Shown here piece after piece: positions 19,582 through 29,020 of a DNA stretch of 64,000 nucleotides. Origin of the DNA: Rhodococcus sp. 06-235-1A (GTDB taxonomy: Bacteria > Actinomycetota > Actinomycetes > Mycobacteriales > Mycobacteriaceae); contig NZ_NOYI01000012.1 in assembly GCF_002258785.1 (NCBI RefSeq), positions 186,001-250,000 on the forward strand. The letters run 5' to 3'. A program made the position numbers and the translations under genes. Positions within the stretch are counted from its first letter, which is position 1. Each line of letters opens with the position of its first letter. The notes under the pieces are model-generated. The model worked only from the letters and a program-made list of their open reading frames with translations, did not search any database and had not been told where the DNA came from.

Positions 19582-20772
19582 CTAGACGATGCAGTCGCCG
19601 GTGCCCACACTCACCGGTGCATCGAAGCTTCGCGCGAGTTCGTCGGCAATTTCTGCGGCGGTCAGCACGAATCCGGTATCGGGGTCGTCGACCGCGGCAC
19701 CGAACACGACACCGAGTACCTCTCCGGACGAGTTGACCAGCGGTCCACCGGAATTGCCCTGCCGCACCGATCCACGCACCGTGTAGACCTGGCGTTCGAC
19801 GGTTCCGGTTCGGTAGATGTCGGGGCCGCTGAGGTTGATGGTCTCGCGGATACGCGCCGGACTCGCCGTGTACGGTCCGCCGCCCGGGTAACCGAGCACG
19901 ATGGCGTCGGCTCCGGATTCGGCCGGTGTCGGTGCGAATGTCAGCACCGGTGCCTGCAGCTGTGGAACACGAAGCACGGCAACGTCTTCCTCGGGGTCGA
20001 ACAGTACGACGTCGGCGTCGAGCGGTCCGTTGGGCGAATCGACCGTCACCTCGGACGTACCGGCGACGACGTGCGCGTTGGTCATCACCAGATCCGATCC
20101 GACGACGAAGCCGGAACCTTCCAGAGCCTTCTGGCAGCTCGGTGCGATGCCGTTGATCTTGATGACACTGGATTGCAGTTGCACCGGAACAGGTCCCGCT
20201 GCGATACCGGAATCGGGAGCGGCGACCTCGGCCACCGGGGTGCGACCGAAGGGGCCGATGACGTCCGGCAATCCGGAGGTGTCGAGCAACGCCGAGAATT
20301 CCTCGGGGACCTGCCGCAGCCAATCGGGTGCCACTTCGTCGACCTGACCGAGCACCGACGATCCGCGTACCGCGCTGGCCACCTCGGGCTGCGAGGACGA
20401 CGTCAGCGGAATCGCGAGCAGCCACGCGGCGGCCAGTACCGCCACGGCCTGCAGCCCGGCTCCGATCGTGCTGTCGACGGATCTGGCTGCGCGCGAATGT
20501 ATTCCGCTGCGCAGCGCCCGCCCCAGAACCATTCCTGCGACTTCACCGACGATCACCAGCACCACGATCAACGCGATGCCCACGAACACCCGCGTCCGCG
20601 AACCGTCGACGTGTTCGAGCACGTGCGGTGCCACCAGAATGCCCGCAACGGCCCCGAGAACGACACCGAGAAACGCCAGCGCCGACGCCACCGCGCCCTG
20701 CCGCCATCCCGACGTTGCCGCCAACAGTGCGATGGCAACCACCGCGATATCGACCCACCCTGAACCCGTCAC
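19582..20772 (-). CDS. marP: Membrane-anchored acid-resistance serine protease MarP
   Basis: This 396-residue protein has four N-terminal membrane segments of CvpA type (residues 5-140) and a periplasmic chymotrypsin-like protease domain. The triad is visible: His in TNAHVV (about 232), Asp in DVAVLRV (about 264) and Ser in GNSGGP (about 339), close to the spacing in M. tuberculosis MarP (Rv3671c). That enzyme activates the peptidoglycan hydrolase RipA under acid stress. Two Cys that could form the regulatory disulfide flank the domain (one before KALEGSGF, one in the last residues). GTG 20772 overlaps the NUDIX stop (GTGA), so the gene is translated as part of nth-TlpA-NUDIX-marP. Confidence 0.95.
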   Translation of the reverse strand: MTGSGWVDIAVVAIALLAATSGWRQGAVASALAFLGVVLGAVAGILVAPHVLEHVDGSRTRVFVGIALIVVLVIVGEVAGMVLGRALRSGIHSRAARSVDSTIGAGLQAVAVLAAAWLLAIPLTSSSQPEVASAVRGSSVLGQVDEVAPDWLRQVPEEFSALLDTSGLPDVIGPFGRTPVAEVAAPDSGIAAGPVPVQLQSSVIKINGIAPSCQKALEGSGFVVGSDLVMTNAHVVAGTSEVTVDSPNGPLDADVVLFDPEEDVAVLRVPQLQAPVLTFAPTPAESGADAIVLGYPGGGPYTASPARIRETINLSGPDIYRTGTVERQVYTVRGSVRQGNSGGPLVNSSGEVLGVVFGAAVDDPDTGFVLTAAEIADELARSFDAPVSVGTGDCIV

Positions 20773-21482
20773 CGATCGAGCCTCGCTCCTACCGCAGTCA
20801 AGCTGGCCTCCAGATCGCGTATGTCCCCCGTGTCCCACTCGGGCTCCCAGCCCGAGACAGCCAGCAGACCCGCCAGAATACCGCCCGTGAATCCCCACAC
20901 CAGCATTCCCTGCACCGAGAAGGCCGGGCCCTGGTAGCCGGCGGGGTGTCGCACCTGAAATCGATTGTTCGGATCGAGCAACTCGCGCAACGGAACTCGC
21001 ACCACTCGCTCGGTCTCACCGGGATCGACGACGCGAACCGGGGTCGGTCGCTCCCAGTACGCGAGCACCGGAACCACATCGAAGCGCGACGGCGGCACAA
21101 AGATGCCGGGCATCGTCGTCAGCGGTACGACGCCTGCCGGATCGAGTCCCGTTTCCTCCTGCGCCTCGCGCAGCGCCGTGCCGATCGGGCCGTCGTCGCC
21201 CGGGTCGGTGGCTCCGCCGGGGAACGCGATCTGCCCGCTGTGATCACGCAGCGTCGACGCGCGCTGGGTGAGCAGGACGTCGGCCTCGGCGGGCAGTCCA
21301 CCGGACGAACCGGGATCTGCGGTTGCCGGGCCGCCGAACAGCACCAACACAGCGGCAGACCGCGGTCGGTCGGACGGCGGTGCCTGACGCCGCAGCACGG
21401 GGTTGATTCCGGCGGTGTCCGTCAGTCCGCCTGCTCTGCCTGCGACGTCGAGCATCCGCCCGAGCCAGTCGGGTGCACTCAC
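20769..21482 (-). CDS. NUDIX hydrolase, CoA pyrophosphatase-like
   Basis: This 237-residue protein has a complete Nudix box: GGATDPGDDGPIGTALREAQ continuing EETGLD. Upstream, LLTQRASTLRDHSGQIAFPGG is the signature of the CoA pyrophosphatase (NudL/YeaB) group, which cleaves CoA or acyl-CoA to phosphopantetheine and 3',5'-ADP. GTG 21482 overlaps the preceding stop (GTGA), and its own stop overlaps the marP start. The equivalent is Rv3672c. The substrate is assigned by motif only. Confidence 0.88.
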   Translation of the reverse strand: MSAPDWLGRMLDVAGRAGGLTDTAGINPVLRRQAPPSDRPRSAAVLVLFGGPATADPGSSGGLPAEADVLLTQRASTLRDHSGQIAFPGGATDPGDDGPIGTALREAQEETGLDPAGVVPLTTMPGIFVPPSRFDVVPVLAYWERPTPVRVVDPGETERVVRVPLRELLDPNNRFQVRHPAGYQGPAFSVQGMLVWGFTGGILAGLLAVSGWEPEWDTGDIRDLEASLTAVGARLDR

Positions 21483-22141
21483 GAATCGACCCCGAGGTTC
21501 ACGCGCACGGCGTCCGCGATGTCGTCGACGCTACGAAAAGGTTGTGGCAGCACCTTGGCGACAGTGCCATCCGCAGATATCAAAACGGAAACGGGAAGTA
21601 CGTTCGGCGCTCCCACGGCAGCGACGACGCGGCCCGCGCCGTCCTGAACTCCGGGCAGGGTGACCCCGTAGTCGGTGAGTCGAGTCAGGCCGTTGGCCTC
21701 GTTGGCGTCGTTGTGGACGGTCAGTACCGCGATCTTCTCGCCCGCGCGGTCGGCGTACTGCTGCAGGTACGGCAGCTCTTCGGCACAGGGGCCGCACCAG
21801 TAGGCCCAGATGTTGAGCAAGGCCGGGCGCCCGGCCAGCACCTGGCCCACGTCGATGTACGAGCCGTCGCCGATGCACTCGAGCGTGATGCCCGTCAACG
21901 GGCCTGCGGCGCTACCCGACGCCGTCGGACACGCGGCGAGACCGGCGTCCTGCCGTAGCGGTGCGAGGGCTTCGGGCGTGTCGGCGGACCGGCGCTCGTC
22001 CGTGGACGGCGCACGCTGCCCGAGGCCCGGTGCGTCCATCGGCTGCAGTCCGGGAACGTCGTTGCGGGGCCACAGCGCGTAGACCATCCCGACGACGAGG
22101 ATCAGAGCAACGAGAGACCAGCGCAGAGCAGCTCTGTTCAC
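21479..22141 (-). CDS. TlpA-type membrane-anchored thiol-disulfide oxidoreductase
   Basis: This 220-residue protein has one N-terminal membrane anchor (about residues 5-25) and an external thioredoxin fold. The active site is [13 protein letters not shown] near residue 115. It should act on disulfides outside the membrane, for example in apocytochrome or secreted proteins. Two further Cys (LAACP and LECIG) precede the active site. GTG 22141 overlaps the nth stop (GTGA). The equivalent is Rv3673c. Its position next to marP, whose protease domain carries a disulfide, hints at shared redox control, which is inference. Confidence 0.88.
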   Translation of the reverse strand: MNRAALRWSLVALILVVGMVYALWPRNDVPGLQPMDAPGLGQRAPSTDERRSADTPEALAPLRQDAGLAACPTASGSAAGPLTGITLECIGDGSYIDVGQVLAGRPALLNIWAYWCGPCAEELPYLQQYADRAGEKIAVLTVHNDANEANGLTRLTDYGVTLPGVQDGAGRVVAAVGAPNVLPVSVLISADGTVAKVLPQPFRSVDDIADAVRVNLGVDS

Positions 22142-22905
22142 GACACGATTCCGGCGAGGGCGAGGAGGTGATCGGTCTCCGGGCCCTTCACCAGCGCAGC
22201 AGCCGTCGCTGGATCGGTCGGGCCGGCACCGAACGACGGGCAGTCCTTGGCCAGGATGCACACCCCACAGGCGGGCGTCCTGGCATGGCAGACGCGTCGG
22301 CCGTGAAAGATGACTCGATGCGAGAGCAGAGTCCACTCCTTGCGTTCGACGAGAGCGCCGACGGCGTGCTCGACCTTGACCGGGTCCTCCTCCTCGGTCC
22401 ACTGCCAGCGCCGGACGAGCCGACCGAAATGGGTGTCGACGGTGATTCCGGGCACGTCGAACGCATTGCCGAGCACGACGTTGGCCGTCTTGCGTCCGAT
22501 TCCGGGAAGTGTGACGAGGTCCTTCAACCTCGCCGGTACTTCACCGTCGAAGTTCTCCAGCAACTTCTGCCCGAGTCCGATCAACGAGTTGGCCTTGTTC
22601 CTATAGAACCCCGTGGTGCGAATGAACTCCTCGAGTTCGGTCCGGTCGGCCTCGGCGTAGTCGCGGGCCGTGCGGTATCTCACGAACAGTGCCGGGGTGA
22701 CCATGTTGACGCGCTTGTCGGTGCACTGCGCGGACAGGATGGTCGCGACGGCGAGTTCGAGGGGCGTGGTGAAGTCGAGTTCGCAGTACACGTGCGGAAA
22801 GGCGACAGCGAGCGTCCTGTTCATTCGCCGAGCTCGCCGCACGAGCCCGAGGTGCGTCTCTTCGCGTTTGCGCACGTCGGGGCGTTTCGGAGCTGTCGAA
22901 TCCAC
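22138..22905 (-). CDS. nth: Endonuclease III (DNA glycosylase/AP lyase)
   Basis: This protein of about 255 residues does base-excision repair of oxidised pyrimidines. The helix-hairpin-helix [17 protein letters not shown] contains the catalytic Lys, the catalytic Asp is in VDTHFGR, and the [4Fe-4S] ligands are in [17 protein letters not shown] (C-X6-C-X2-C-X5-C). The start is uncertain. GTG 22905 is preferred because a TACAGT hexamer stands 6 nt upstream, as for a leaderless mRNA, and no ribosome site is visible; ATG 22932 would add nine residues. It is first of the overlapping nth-marP run. The equivalent is Rv3674c. Confidence 0.93.
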   Translation of the reverse strand: MDSTAPKRPDVRKREETHLGLVRRARRMNRTLAVAFPHVYCELDFTTPLELAVATILSAQCTDKRVNMVTPALFVRYRTARDYAEADRTELEEFIRTTGFYRNKANSLIGLGQKLLENFDGEVPARLKDLVTLPGIGRKTANVVLGNAFDVPGITVDTHFGRLVRRWQWTEEEDPVKVEHAVGALVERKEWTLLSHRVIFHGRRVCHARTPACGVCILAKDCPSFGAGPTDPATAAALVKGPETDHLLALAGIVS

Positions 22906-22997
22906 TCCACAACTGTACGGACAAGAATGCATAACGTTCGTCGCGGCTGCAGCGGACCGTGTTTGTATCGAGATCTTTTCGGTGTTAACTGGCCGGT

Positions 22998-23267
22998 ATG
23001 CAAGGACTCGCCGTGGTGCTCTTTCCGGTACTACTCATGCTCTTCGCACTCGCGATGGAGCGGGTGGAGTTCCGGCTCAGCAAGCTCGGCGTCCGGGAGC
23101 ACGAAGTAGAAGAATTCCTCGATCAGGCCAGCAAGTCCGAGGTAGCCACACTGGCGAACGAAGGTTTCCCGCACGCCCTGGCTCGTTTCAATACCCGCAA
23201 GCGTCGGCAGACTCCGCCGCGGACCATCGATACGCGCGACGGAATGGTCGACCAACGCGCCAGCTGA
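22998..23267 (+). CDS. Small membrane protein (Rv3675 type)
   Basis: This is an 89-residue protein. An N-terminal hydrophobic segment (residues 3-20) is followed by an amphipathic acidic region and a basic C-terminal tail rich in Arg/Lys. It would be anchored in the membrane with a short cytoplasmic domain. It lies between nth and crp exactly as Rv3675 does, which supports it as a real gene. No function is known. Confidence 0.72.
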   Translation: MQGLAVVLFPVLLMLFALAMERVEFRLSKLGVREHEVEEFLDQASKSEVATLANEGFPHALARFNTRKRRQTPPRTIDTRDGMVDQRAS

Positions 23268-23534
23268 GCGCCCGTTTCGTCCCATTGGCCGTGATTTCGA
23301 TGAATTTTCGGTGAACGGGAACACACAGGCAATCGCTCTGGCAACCTGTGGTGGCGTCGATCACTCGGTTTCGACCGAGTCGAAGTAGACTCCCCTGAGG
23401 TAATTGTTGTGTTTGAACATTGCATCGGCATCGACGCCTGAATCGCTCCCGCGATTCGGTGGGTGAGACGAGTGTGTACAAACGCCTTCGGGGGTGCGGG
23501 TCACCGCATCGCCGACATCCCAAAAGGAGCGCAA

Positions 23535-24209
23535 GTGGACGACGTCCTGGCACGGGCCGGCATCTTCCAAGGAGTCGAACCCTCTGCGGTTGCGGCACTG
23601 ACGAAGCAGCTGCAGCCTGTCGATTTCCCCCGGGGACACGTGGTGTTCAACGAGGGTGAGCCCGGAGACCGGCTCTACATCATCGTTTCCGGCAAGATCA
23701 AGCTCGGACGACGCTCCCCCGACGGCCGCGAGAACCTGCTGACGATCATGGGACCGTCGGACATGTTCGGCGAGCTCTCCATCTTCGACCCCGGCCCCCG
23801 CACGTCCTCGGCCACCACGGTCACCGAGGTACGCGCAGTCAGCATGGACCGCGCTGCCCTCAAGGACTGGATCGATCAGCGACCCGAGATCGCCGAGCAG
23901 CTGCTGCGCGTGCTGGCCCGACGCTTGCGCCGGACCAACAACAACCTGGCCGACCTCATCTTCACCGACGTCCCCGGACGTGTCGCGAAGGCACTGCTGC
24001 AGCTCGCACAGCGTTTCGGAACGCAGGAAGCGGGATCGCTTCGCGTGACCCACGACCTGACTCAGGAAGAGATCGCTCAGCTCGTCGGTGCCTCTCGCGA
24101 GACCGTCAACAAGGCACTGGCCGACTTCGCGCACCGCGGCTGGCTGCGCCTCGAGGGCAAGTCCGTGCTGATCTCGGATTCCGAGCGTCTGGCACGTCGA
24201 GCGCGCTAG
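23535..24209 (+). CDS. crp: cAMP-responsive transcription regulator Crp/GlxR
   Basis: This 224-residue protein has an N-terminal cyclic-nucleotide-binding domain with the phosphate-binding cassette [18 protein letters not shown] (about residues 77-94), a long dimer helix, and a C-terminal helix-turn-helix with recognition helix [13 protein letters not shown]. It is the Rv3676 orthologue and has the same length. GTG 23535 has AAAGGAG 6 nt upstream; a GTG-led frame 24 codons longer lacks a ribosome site. As a global regulator it would bind TGTGA-N6-TCACA sites such as the one before acs. Its stop codon shares the palindrome CTAG with the convergent MBL gene. Confidence 0.96.
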   Translation: MDDVLARAGIFQGVEPSAVAALTKQLQPVDFPRGHVVFNEGEPGDRLYIIVSGKIKLGRRSPDGRENLLTIMGPSDMFGELSIFDPGPRTSSATTVTEVRAVSMDRAALKDWIDQRPEIAEQLLRVLARRLRRTNNNLADLIFTDVPGRVAKALLQLAQRFGTQEAGSLRVTHDLTQEEIAQLVGASRETVNKALADFAHRGWLRLEGKSVLISDSERLARRAR

Positions 24210-24997
24210 TTCTCCCTGAGGTAGGCCAACTGCGTCTTGACCGACATTCGCGCAGCCGGCCACAGCTTCTTGTCCACGTCCGAATAGACATGGCGTACCA
24301 CCTGCATCGGTTTCGCGTCCTCGCCGATCTCGACGAGCGCCGCACGAACCTGATCCAGACGCTGCTGACGGTGGGCGCGATACGCTCGCGCCACCTCGGC
24401 GGTGTCCGGCAGTTCGGGCCCGTGCCCAGGCAGCACCGCTTTTCCGGCACCTGCTGATTCCAGTCGATCCAACGACTCGAGGTAGTCCGCGAGTGAGCCG
24501 TCCTTCGGGTCGAGCACCGTGGTGCCGCGGCCGAGAATCGTGTCTCCCGTGAGGATTGCGTCGTCGAGCACGAAGCTCACCGAATCCGCCGTGTGACCGG
24601 GCGTGTGCAGTACTCCGATACGTAGTCCGGCCGCCTCGATGACCTCGCCGTCGGCAAGGGTCGCGCCATCCCCGTACAGAAACTTCTCGCCGAGAGCGCG
24701 TACCGGAGCGGACGACTTGCGGTGGAACCGCTTCACTCCGCCTGTGTGATCGGCGTGGCGATGGGTCACGACAGTCAGAACCACCGTGCCCGACGCGGCG
24801 ACGGCGTCGAGGTGGGCTCGGTCCTTCGGACCCGGATCGACGACGATGCACTCCTCGGAACCCGGTGCACGCAGAATCCAGGTGTTCGTTCCGTCGAGTG
24901 TCATCTTGCCCGGGTTGTCGGCCAACAGAACCGACGCGGTGGGCGTCACCTGCCGGAGTAGTCCGTACGCGGGATGCTGGGGGTTCGAGTCGGCCAT
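24206..24997 (-). CDS. MBL-fold metallo-hydrolase (Rv3677c type)
   Basis: This 263-residue protein is of the metallo-beta-lactamase/glyoxalase II superfamily. The zinc motif THRHADH is followed by His in [10 protein letters not shown], Asp in LTGDTILG and His in LPGHGPE, so the dinuclear site is complete. The C-terminal part resembles LACTB2-like hydrolases, which include RNases and thioesterases. The substrate is unknown. It ends in a 3-base overlap with the crp stop, so read-through from either gene would be antisense to the other. Confidence 0.85.
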   Translation of the reverse strand: MADSNPQHPAYGLLRQVTPTASVLLADNPGKMTLDGTNTWILRAPGSEECIVVDPGPKDRAHLDAVAASGTVVLTVVTHRHADHTGGVKRFHRKSSAPVRALGEKFLYGDGATLADGEVIEAAGLRIGVLHTPGHTADSVSFVLDDAILTGDTILGRGTTVLDPKDGSLADYLESLDRLESAGAGKAVLPGHGPELPDTAEVARAYRAHRQQRLDQVRAALVEIGEDAKPMQVVRHVYSDVDKKLWPAARMSVKTQLAYLREN

Positions 24998-25087
24998 TGA
25001 AACACTGTAGGTCGCCGGCCCAGGCGGGGCAGGAGCGGAGCCTGCAGAAGCGACCCATGTTGCAGACGAGGACTACCGTCGACTCTC

Positions 25088-25939
25088 ATGAAGATCGGAC
25101 TCGTCGGAGCGGGCCCCTGGGCTCGCAAGACTCAAGCCCCCTCGCTGATCGCTCACCCGGGTGTGGACTTCGCCGGAGTGTGGGCGCGAAGACCGGAAGC
25201 CGCGGCCGAACTGGGAGCGCCGGTCTTCGACTCGTTCGACGCGTTGTTGGGCGCAGTCGACGCGGTGGCGTTCGCAGTGCCGCCCGCCGTGCAGGCCGGG
25301 TACGCCCTGCGCGCAGTTCGAGCGGGTAAACATGTGTTGCTGGACAAGCCGATTGCCGCCAGTGTGGCCGAGGCCGAGGAACTGGCTGCGGCCGTCACGG
25401 CAGCCGGCGTGCGGTCGATGGTGACCTTGACTCTCCGATTCGCCCCGGAGACAAGACAATTCCTCGACGCGGCGGCCGGACGCACCTGGGCGGCAGGATC
25501 GGGAACCTGGTTCTCCGGGGCGATCCTCGGCGGGGCATACGCCAATTCGCAGTGGCGACACGACAACGGGGCGATACTCGACATCGGGCCCCACGTGTTC
25601 GACCTACTCGACGCGGCACTGGGAACCATTGCACGCGTTGCCTACTCGCACCGCGACGTGGCGTCGGACAGTTGGACGGTGCTGCTCGAGCACGAGGGCG
25701 GAGCCCGCAGCACAGTGCAGTTGTCACTGCGGACCCCGATCATGCCCTCGCTGATGCGGATCGAATTGAGCGGTACCGACGGAGTCGAGACCCTCACCGA
25801 TCGATCCACCTCGTCGACCGACTGCTTCGCGGTGCTGCTGGACGAATTCCTCGAATCGGTCGAGTCGGGTGTGGACCACGAATGCTCGGTGCACCGAGGC
25901 CTGCACCTGCAGAAGGTGATCAGCGCAGCTCGACGATGA
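25088..25939 (+). CDS. Gfo/Idh/MocA-family oxidoreductase
   Basis: This 283-residue NAD(P)-dependent dehydrogenase-like protein has the N-terminal Rossmann motif GLVGAGPWA (residues 4-12) and the family DKP motif in VLLDKPIA near residue 86. The C-terminal domain is shorter than usual (family members are about 330-390 residues), yet it has the DIGPHVFDLLDA segment. The substrate is probably a polyol, sugar or related metabolite. It is divergent from the MBL gene and convergent with ridA, whose last 20 bases it overlaps. Confidence 0.82.
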   Translation: MKIGLVGAGPWARKTQAPSLIAHPGVDFAGVWARRPEAAAELGAPVFDSFDALLGAVDAVAFAVPPAVQAGYALRAVRAGKHVLLDKPIAASVAEAEELAAAVTAAGVRSMVTLTLRFAPETRQFLDAAAGRTWAAGSGTWFSGAILGGAYANSQWRHDNGAILDIGPHVFDLLDAALGTIARVAYSHRDVASDSWTVLLEHEGGARSTVQLSLRTPIMPSLMRIELSGTDGVETLTDRSTSSTDCFAVLLDEFLESVESGVDHECSVHRGLHLQKVISAARR

Positions 25940-26378
25940 GCTCCACTTCCACCGAAGCACCGAGGGGCAGTTCGGCAACACCGACAGCCGAGCGGGCGTG
26001 CTTACCTGCGTCGCCGAAGATCTCACCGATGACGTTCGACGCCCCATTGATCACCCCGGGCTGACCGGTGAATCCGGGCGCGGAGGCCACGAAGCCGACG
26101 GCCTTGACCACGCGTGCGATCGAGTCGATGCCGACGAGGCCATGTACCGCGGCGAGCGCGTTCAATGCACAGATCCGCGCCGCTGCGGTGGCGTCCTCGG
26201 CAGACACCTCGGAGCCGACCTTGCCCACGGACGTCAGAGTTCCGTCCACGATCGGCAGCTGACCCGAGGTGTACACGAGGGAGCCCACCTGTACCGCGGG
26301 GACGTATGCCGCCAGCGGCGGGACGACCTCGGGCAGCTCGATACCCAGCTCGGACAGTCGTTCGCTCCAGTCGGCCAC
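25920..26378 (-). CDS. RidA-family protein (Rv3678c type)
   Basis: This 152-residue protein belongs to the YjgF/YER057c/UK114 (RidA) family, which removes reactive enamine/imine intermediates. The family C-terminal end ASVEVELIVEL and the segment VGSLVYTSGQLP are clear. It is the longer bacterial subtype with a slightly altered active-site region, so deaminase activity is not certain. The start is GTG 26378, 5 bp after the stop of the upstream small gene; upstream frame extensions overlap that gene. The 3' end overlaps the convergent Gfo/Idh gene by 20 bp. Confidence 0.85.
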   Translation of the reverse strand: MADWSERLSELGIELPEVVPPLAAYVPAVQVGSLVYTSGQLPIVDGTLTSVGKVGSEVSAEDATAAARICALNALAAVHGLVGIDSIARVVKAVGFVASAPGFTGQPGVINGASNVIGEIFGDAGKHARSAVGVAELPLGASVEVELIVELR

Positions 26379-26383
26379 CGCGC

Positions 26384-26551
26384 TCAGGCCTTCGGCCGCT
26401 TGAAGTACGCGACCAGCGTGTCGCCGCCGTTGGGTCCGGCCATGATCGTGACGAGCTCCCAGCCCTCGGAGCCGTAGTTGTCGAGAATCTGCTTGGTGGC
26501 ATGAATCAGGACCGGCGCGGTGAAGTACTCCCAGATGATCTTTTCGCTCAT
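26384..26551 (-). CDS. Small DUF4177-like protein
   Basis: This is a 55-residue protein: MSEKIIWEYFTAPVL, then a segment with GSEGWELV typical of small DUF4177-type proteins, ending FKRPKA. It has no membrane segment or Cys. It is translated just before ridA with a 5-bp gap, matching a small gene annotated before Rv3678c in mycobacteria. No function is known. Confidence 0.7.
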   Translation of the reverse strand: MSEKIIWEYFTAPVLIHATKQILDNYGSEGWELVTIMAGPNGGDTLVAYFKRPKA

Positions 26552-26608
26552 GAGGTATGACCCTATCGTCCGGTGGTGGCGCTGTAGTGGACGACTTAGG
26601 GTCGAAGA

Positions 26609-27967
26609 ATGTCTCGACTCGATATGAAGGATGCGGTTTATCACTTCGGTCGCGATCACGGCGGCTCCACCGACCAATTCGCGCTCCTCGTGTTCGACTC
26701 GATCGACGGTTCCGCACCCACGTTCGCCGAGATGCAGGCACATGTGGAATCTCGAGCACCTCGAGTCTCCGGCCTCGACGTGCGGCTGAAGGAGACGCTG
26801 TGGGGCCTGGACTATCCGCGATGGGTACGAGACGACTCTCCGCCTCGACACCACATCGTCGATCACGATCTGGGACAACAGAACTGGGACGGAGTCGAGC
26901 ACTTCATCGGCGAGCTGCTGTGCACGCGTCTGGACATGCGTGACCTCGCCTGGAAGCTGCACGTGATCCGCGGCGTACGAGATGCTCCGCTCGTGCGGGG
27001 TACCGCTATTCTCATCGTTCTCCAGGTGGGGCATGCGTTGACCGACGGTCTCGGCGTGACTCGACTGCTACGAGCGCTTTTCGCGCCGCCGTCCGACGAT
27101 CGAGCGATCGAGGCCCCGTTGCCCGGACACACCGAGCCGGACACACCGGTCCGCACCATGCTGGGTGCGGCGCGTGCCCTCCTGTTGGCGCCCGTCGATC
27201 TGGCGATCTCACGGTGGGAGGCGCACAGGTCGCTGCGCTCGGTCCTGAGGACGCCGATGCCGCCCTGGGTTCCGGCCAGTTCGCTCAACCGCGCCGTGAG
27301 CTCGTCCCGCGCTGTTCGCATCGTGCCGATCCCCGCCGACGAGGTGCGTGCGGGCAACTCGACCGTCACGGTCTCTGCACTGGCAGCGGTCGGATCGTCT
27401 CTGAACAAGTATCTGCGCGACGTCGACGGACAGGACGTCGGCCTCGACGTCGCTGCCATGGTGCCGATGGCGCTGCCGCCGGACCGCTCGTGGCCCGCGG
27501 CCAACCGAGTGGTGATCGGCACGGTGAATCTTCACGTCGCCACTCGCAACCCCGAAGAACGTCGGACGCGGATCGCCCGATCCCTGGACGACGAACGGGC
27601 GCGGGTGACGGGCGACTCGGTTCTGCGCCTCGCCCGAGCGGACGAGCAGGTGCCTGCGCCGATCGTCCGATTCGTTCAGAACCGTCGGTTTCGCCGTCGT
27701 ACCCGAGACCCCGTTCACGTTGCCGGCCAGACGACGGTCGTCAGCGTGAACCGCGGTGCTGCGAACCTCGAATTATGCGGTGCAACAGCGCGATTCACCG
27801 CAGGGTTTCCGTACTTGGAAGACGGGCGAGCGCTGACGCACGGCTTCTTCGGGCTCGGCGAGACGATCACGGTTGTCGCCGTCGCGTGCCCGGTGACCGT
27901 TCCGTCCGTCGGGGCCTACACCGAAGGTCTGGTCGACGAGCTTCGTAGACCACCGAACGCGGGTTAG
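26609..27967 (+). CDS. Wax ester synthase/diacylglycerol acyltransferase-like protein
   Basis: This 452-residue protein is of the WS/DGAT family, which esterifies diacylglycerol or fatty alcohols with acyl-CoA to make storage lipid. The N-terminal domain has the active-site region VGHALTDGLG near residue 138. Compared with the family HHxxxDG, the first His is Gly while the second His, Asp and Gly remain. The C-terminal half has the DUF1298-like region with VVIGTVNLHVAT, and near the end VSVNRGAANLELCGA. Rhodococci carry many such paralogues. It is divergent from the DUF4177-like gene. The changed motif makes activity uncertain. Confidence 0.78.
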   Translation: MSRLDMKDAVYHFGRDHGGSTDQFALLVFDSIDGSAPTFAEMQAHVESRAPRVSGLDVRLKETLWGLDYPRWVRDDSPPRHHIVDHDLGQQNWDGVEHFIGELLCTRLDMRDLAWKLHVIRGVRDAPLVRGTAILIVLQVGHALTDGLGVTRLLRALFAPPSDDRAIEAPLPGHTEPDTPVRTMLGAARALLLAPVDLAISRWEAHRSLRSVLRTPMPPWVPASSLNRAVSSSRAVRIVPIPADEVRAGNSTVTVSALAAVGSSLNKYLRDVDGQDVGLDVAAMVPMALPPDRSWPAANRVVIGTVNLHVATRNPEERRTRIARSLDDERARVTGDSVLRLARADEQVPAPIVRFVQNRRFRRRTRDPVHVAGQTTVVSVNRGAANLELCGATARFTAGFPYLEDGRALTHGFFGLGETITVVAVACPVTVPSVGAYTEGLVDELRRPPNAG

Positions 27968-28012
27968 CCATGTCCGTCGGACGTCCGGGTAATACCTCTA
28001 TATGGTCGAGGC

Positions 28013-29020
28013 GTGGGTACATCGAACGAAGAGGGATGGCCGGCGAAGGCAGATGCCGCGCGGCTGCATTTCGTGTCCGGTAAGGGCGGCACCGGCAAGT
28101 CGACGGTCGCTGCCGCATTGGCACTGGCGCTCGCAGCCGGTGGTCGACGGGTGTTGTTGGTGGAGGTCGAAGGCAGGCAAGGCATCGCGCAGCTGTTCGA
28201 CGTACCGCAACTCCCACCGGTGGAAACTCGCGTGGCCGCGGCAGACGGCGGCGGTGAGGTCTATGCGCTGGCCATCGACATCGAGACCGCGTTCCTCGAA
28301 TACCTCGACATGTTCTACAACCTCGGTTTCGCCGGCCGCGCGATGCGCAAGATCGGTGCCATCGAGTTCGCGACGACCATCGCACCAGGCCTGCGCGACG
28401 TGCTGCTGACCGGCAAGGTCAAGGAATGTGTGGTGCGAACCGACAATAAGGGAAACCGAGCCTACGACGAGGTCGTCGTCGACTCGCCGCCGACCGGTCG
28501 GATCGGGAACTTCCTCGACGTCACCAAGGCGATGGCCGATCTGGCCAAGGGCGGCCCGGTGCGTTCGCAGAGTGAGGGTGTGGTTCGGCTGCTGCACTCG
28601 GCCGACACCGTCGTGCACCTGGTGACGTTGCTCGAGGCATTGCCGGTTCAGGAGACCGCCGATGCGGTACGTGAACTCGAAGCGGCAGATCTCGGACTCG
28701 GGACGGTCATCGTCAACCGCACCGAACCGACGTTCCTGCCTGCCTCGTCGCTCCAGGCCATCGCCGAGGGCGAGGTCGATGCCGCGGCCATCCAGGACGG
28801 TCTCGCCAAGACCGGAATCACGCTCTCCGAGGCCGACTTCGCGGGTCTGCTCACCGAATCGATCGAGCACGCGTCGACGCTCTCGGCACAGGTGGAGAGC
28901 GCGACGCAGCTCGACGAACTCGACGTCGCGCGGATGGCGCTGCCGATGTTGGCCGACGGTGTCGATCTCGGCGGCCTGTACGAACTCGCCGCCAAGCTGG
29001 CAGAACAGGGTGTCCGATGA
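28013..29020 (+). CDS. ArsA/Get3-like ATPase, first subunit (Rv3679 type)
   Basis: This 335-residue SIMIBI ATPase has the deviant Walker [13 protein letters not shown] (about residues 20-31), a switch region [10 protein letters not shown] and a third motif VIVNRTEPT. Arsenite-binding Cys positions of true ArsA are not evident. The pair with the next gene corresponds to Rv3679-Rv3680, a heteromeric Get3-like complex of Actinobacteria. GTG 28013 fits the conserved N-terminus. It overlaps the next gene by 4 bases, so equal production of both subunits is likely. Confidence 0.87.
   Translation: MGTSNEEGWPAKADAARLHFVSGKGGTGKSTVAAALALALAAGGRRVLLVEVEGRQGIAQLFDVPQLPPVETRVAAADGGGEVYALAIDIETAFLEYLDMFYNLGFAGRAMRKIGAIEFATTIAPGLRDVLLTGKVKECVVRTDNKGNRAYDEVVVDSPPTGRIGNFLDVTKAMADLAKGGPVRSQSEGVVRLLHSADTVVHLVTLLEALPVQETADAVRELEAADLGLGTVIVNRTEPTFLPASSLQAIAEGEVDAAAIQDGLAKTGITLSEADFAGLLTESIEHASTLSAQVESATQLDELDVARMALPMLADGVDLGGLYELAAKLAEQGVR

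Noticed and set aside
23363..23380. Short hairpin upstream of crp as a riboswitch
   Set aside because: Only a 6-bp stem without supporting structure; it could equally be a weak terminator or chance.
24206..24209. Shared CTAG stop region of crp and the MBL gene as a special site
   Set aside because: Overlapping stops of convergent genes are common; no further structure is seen.
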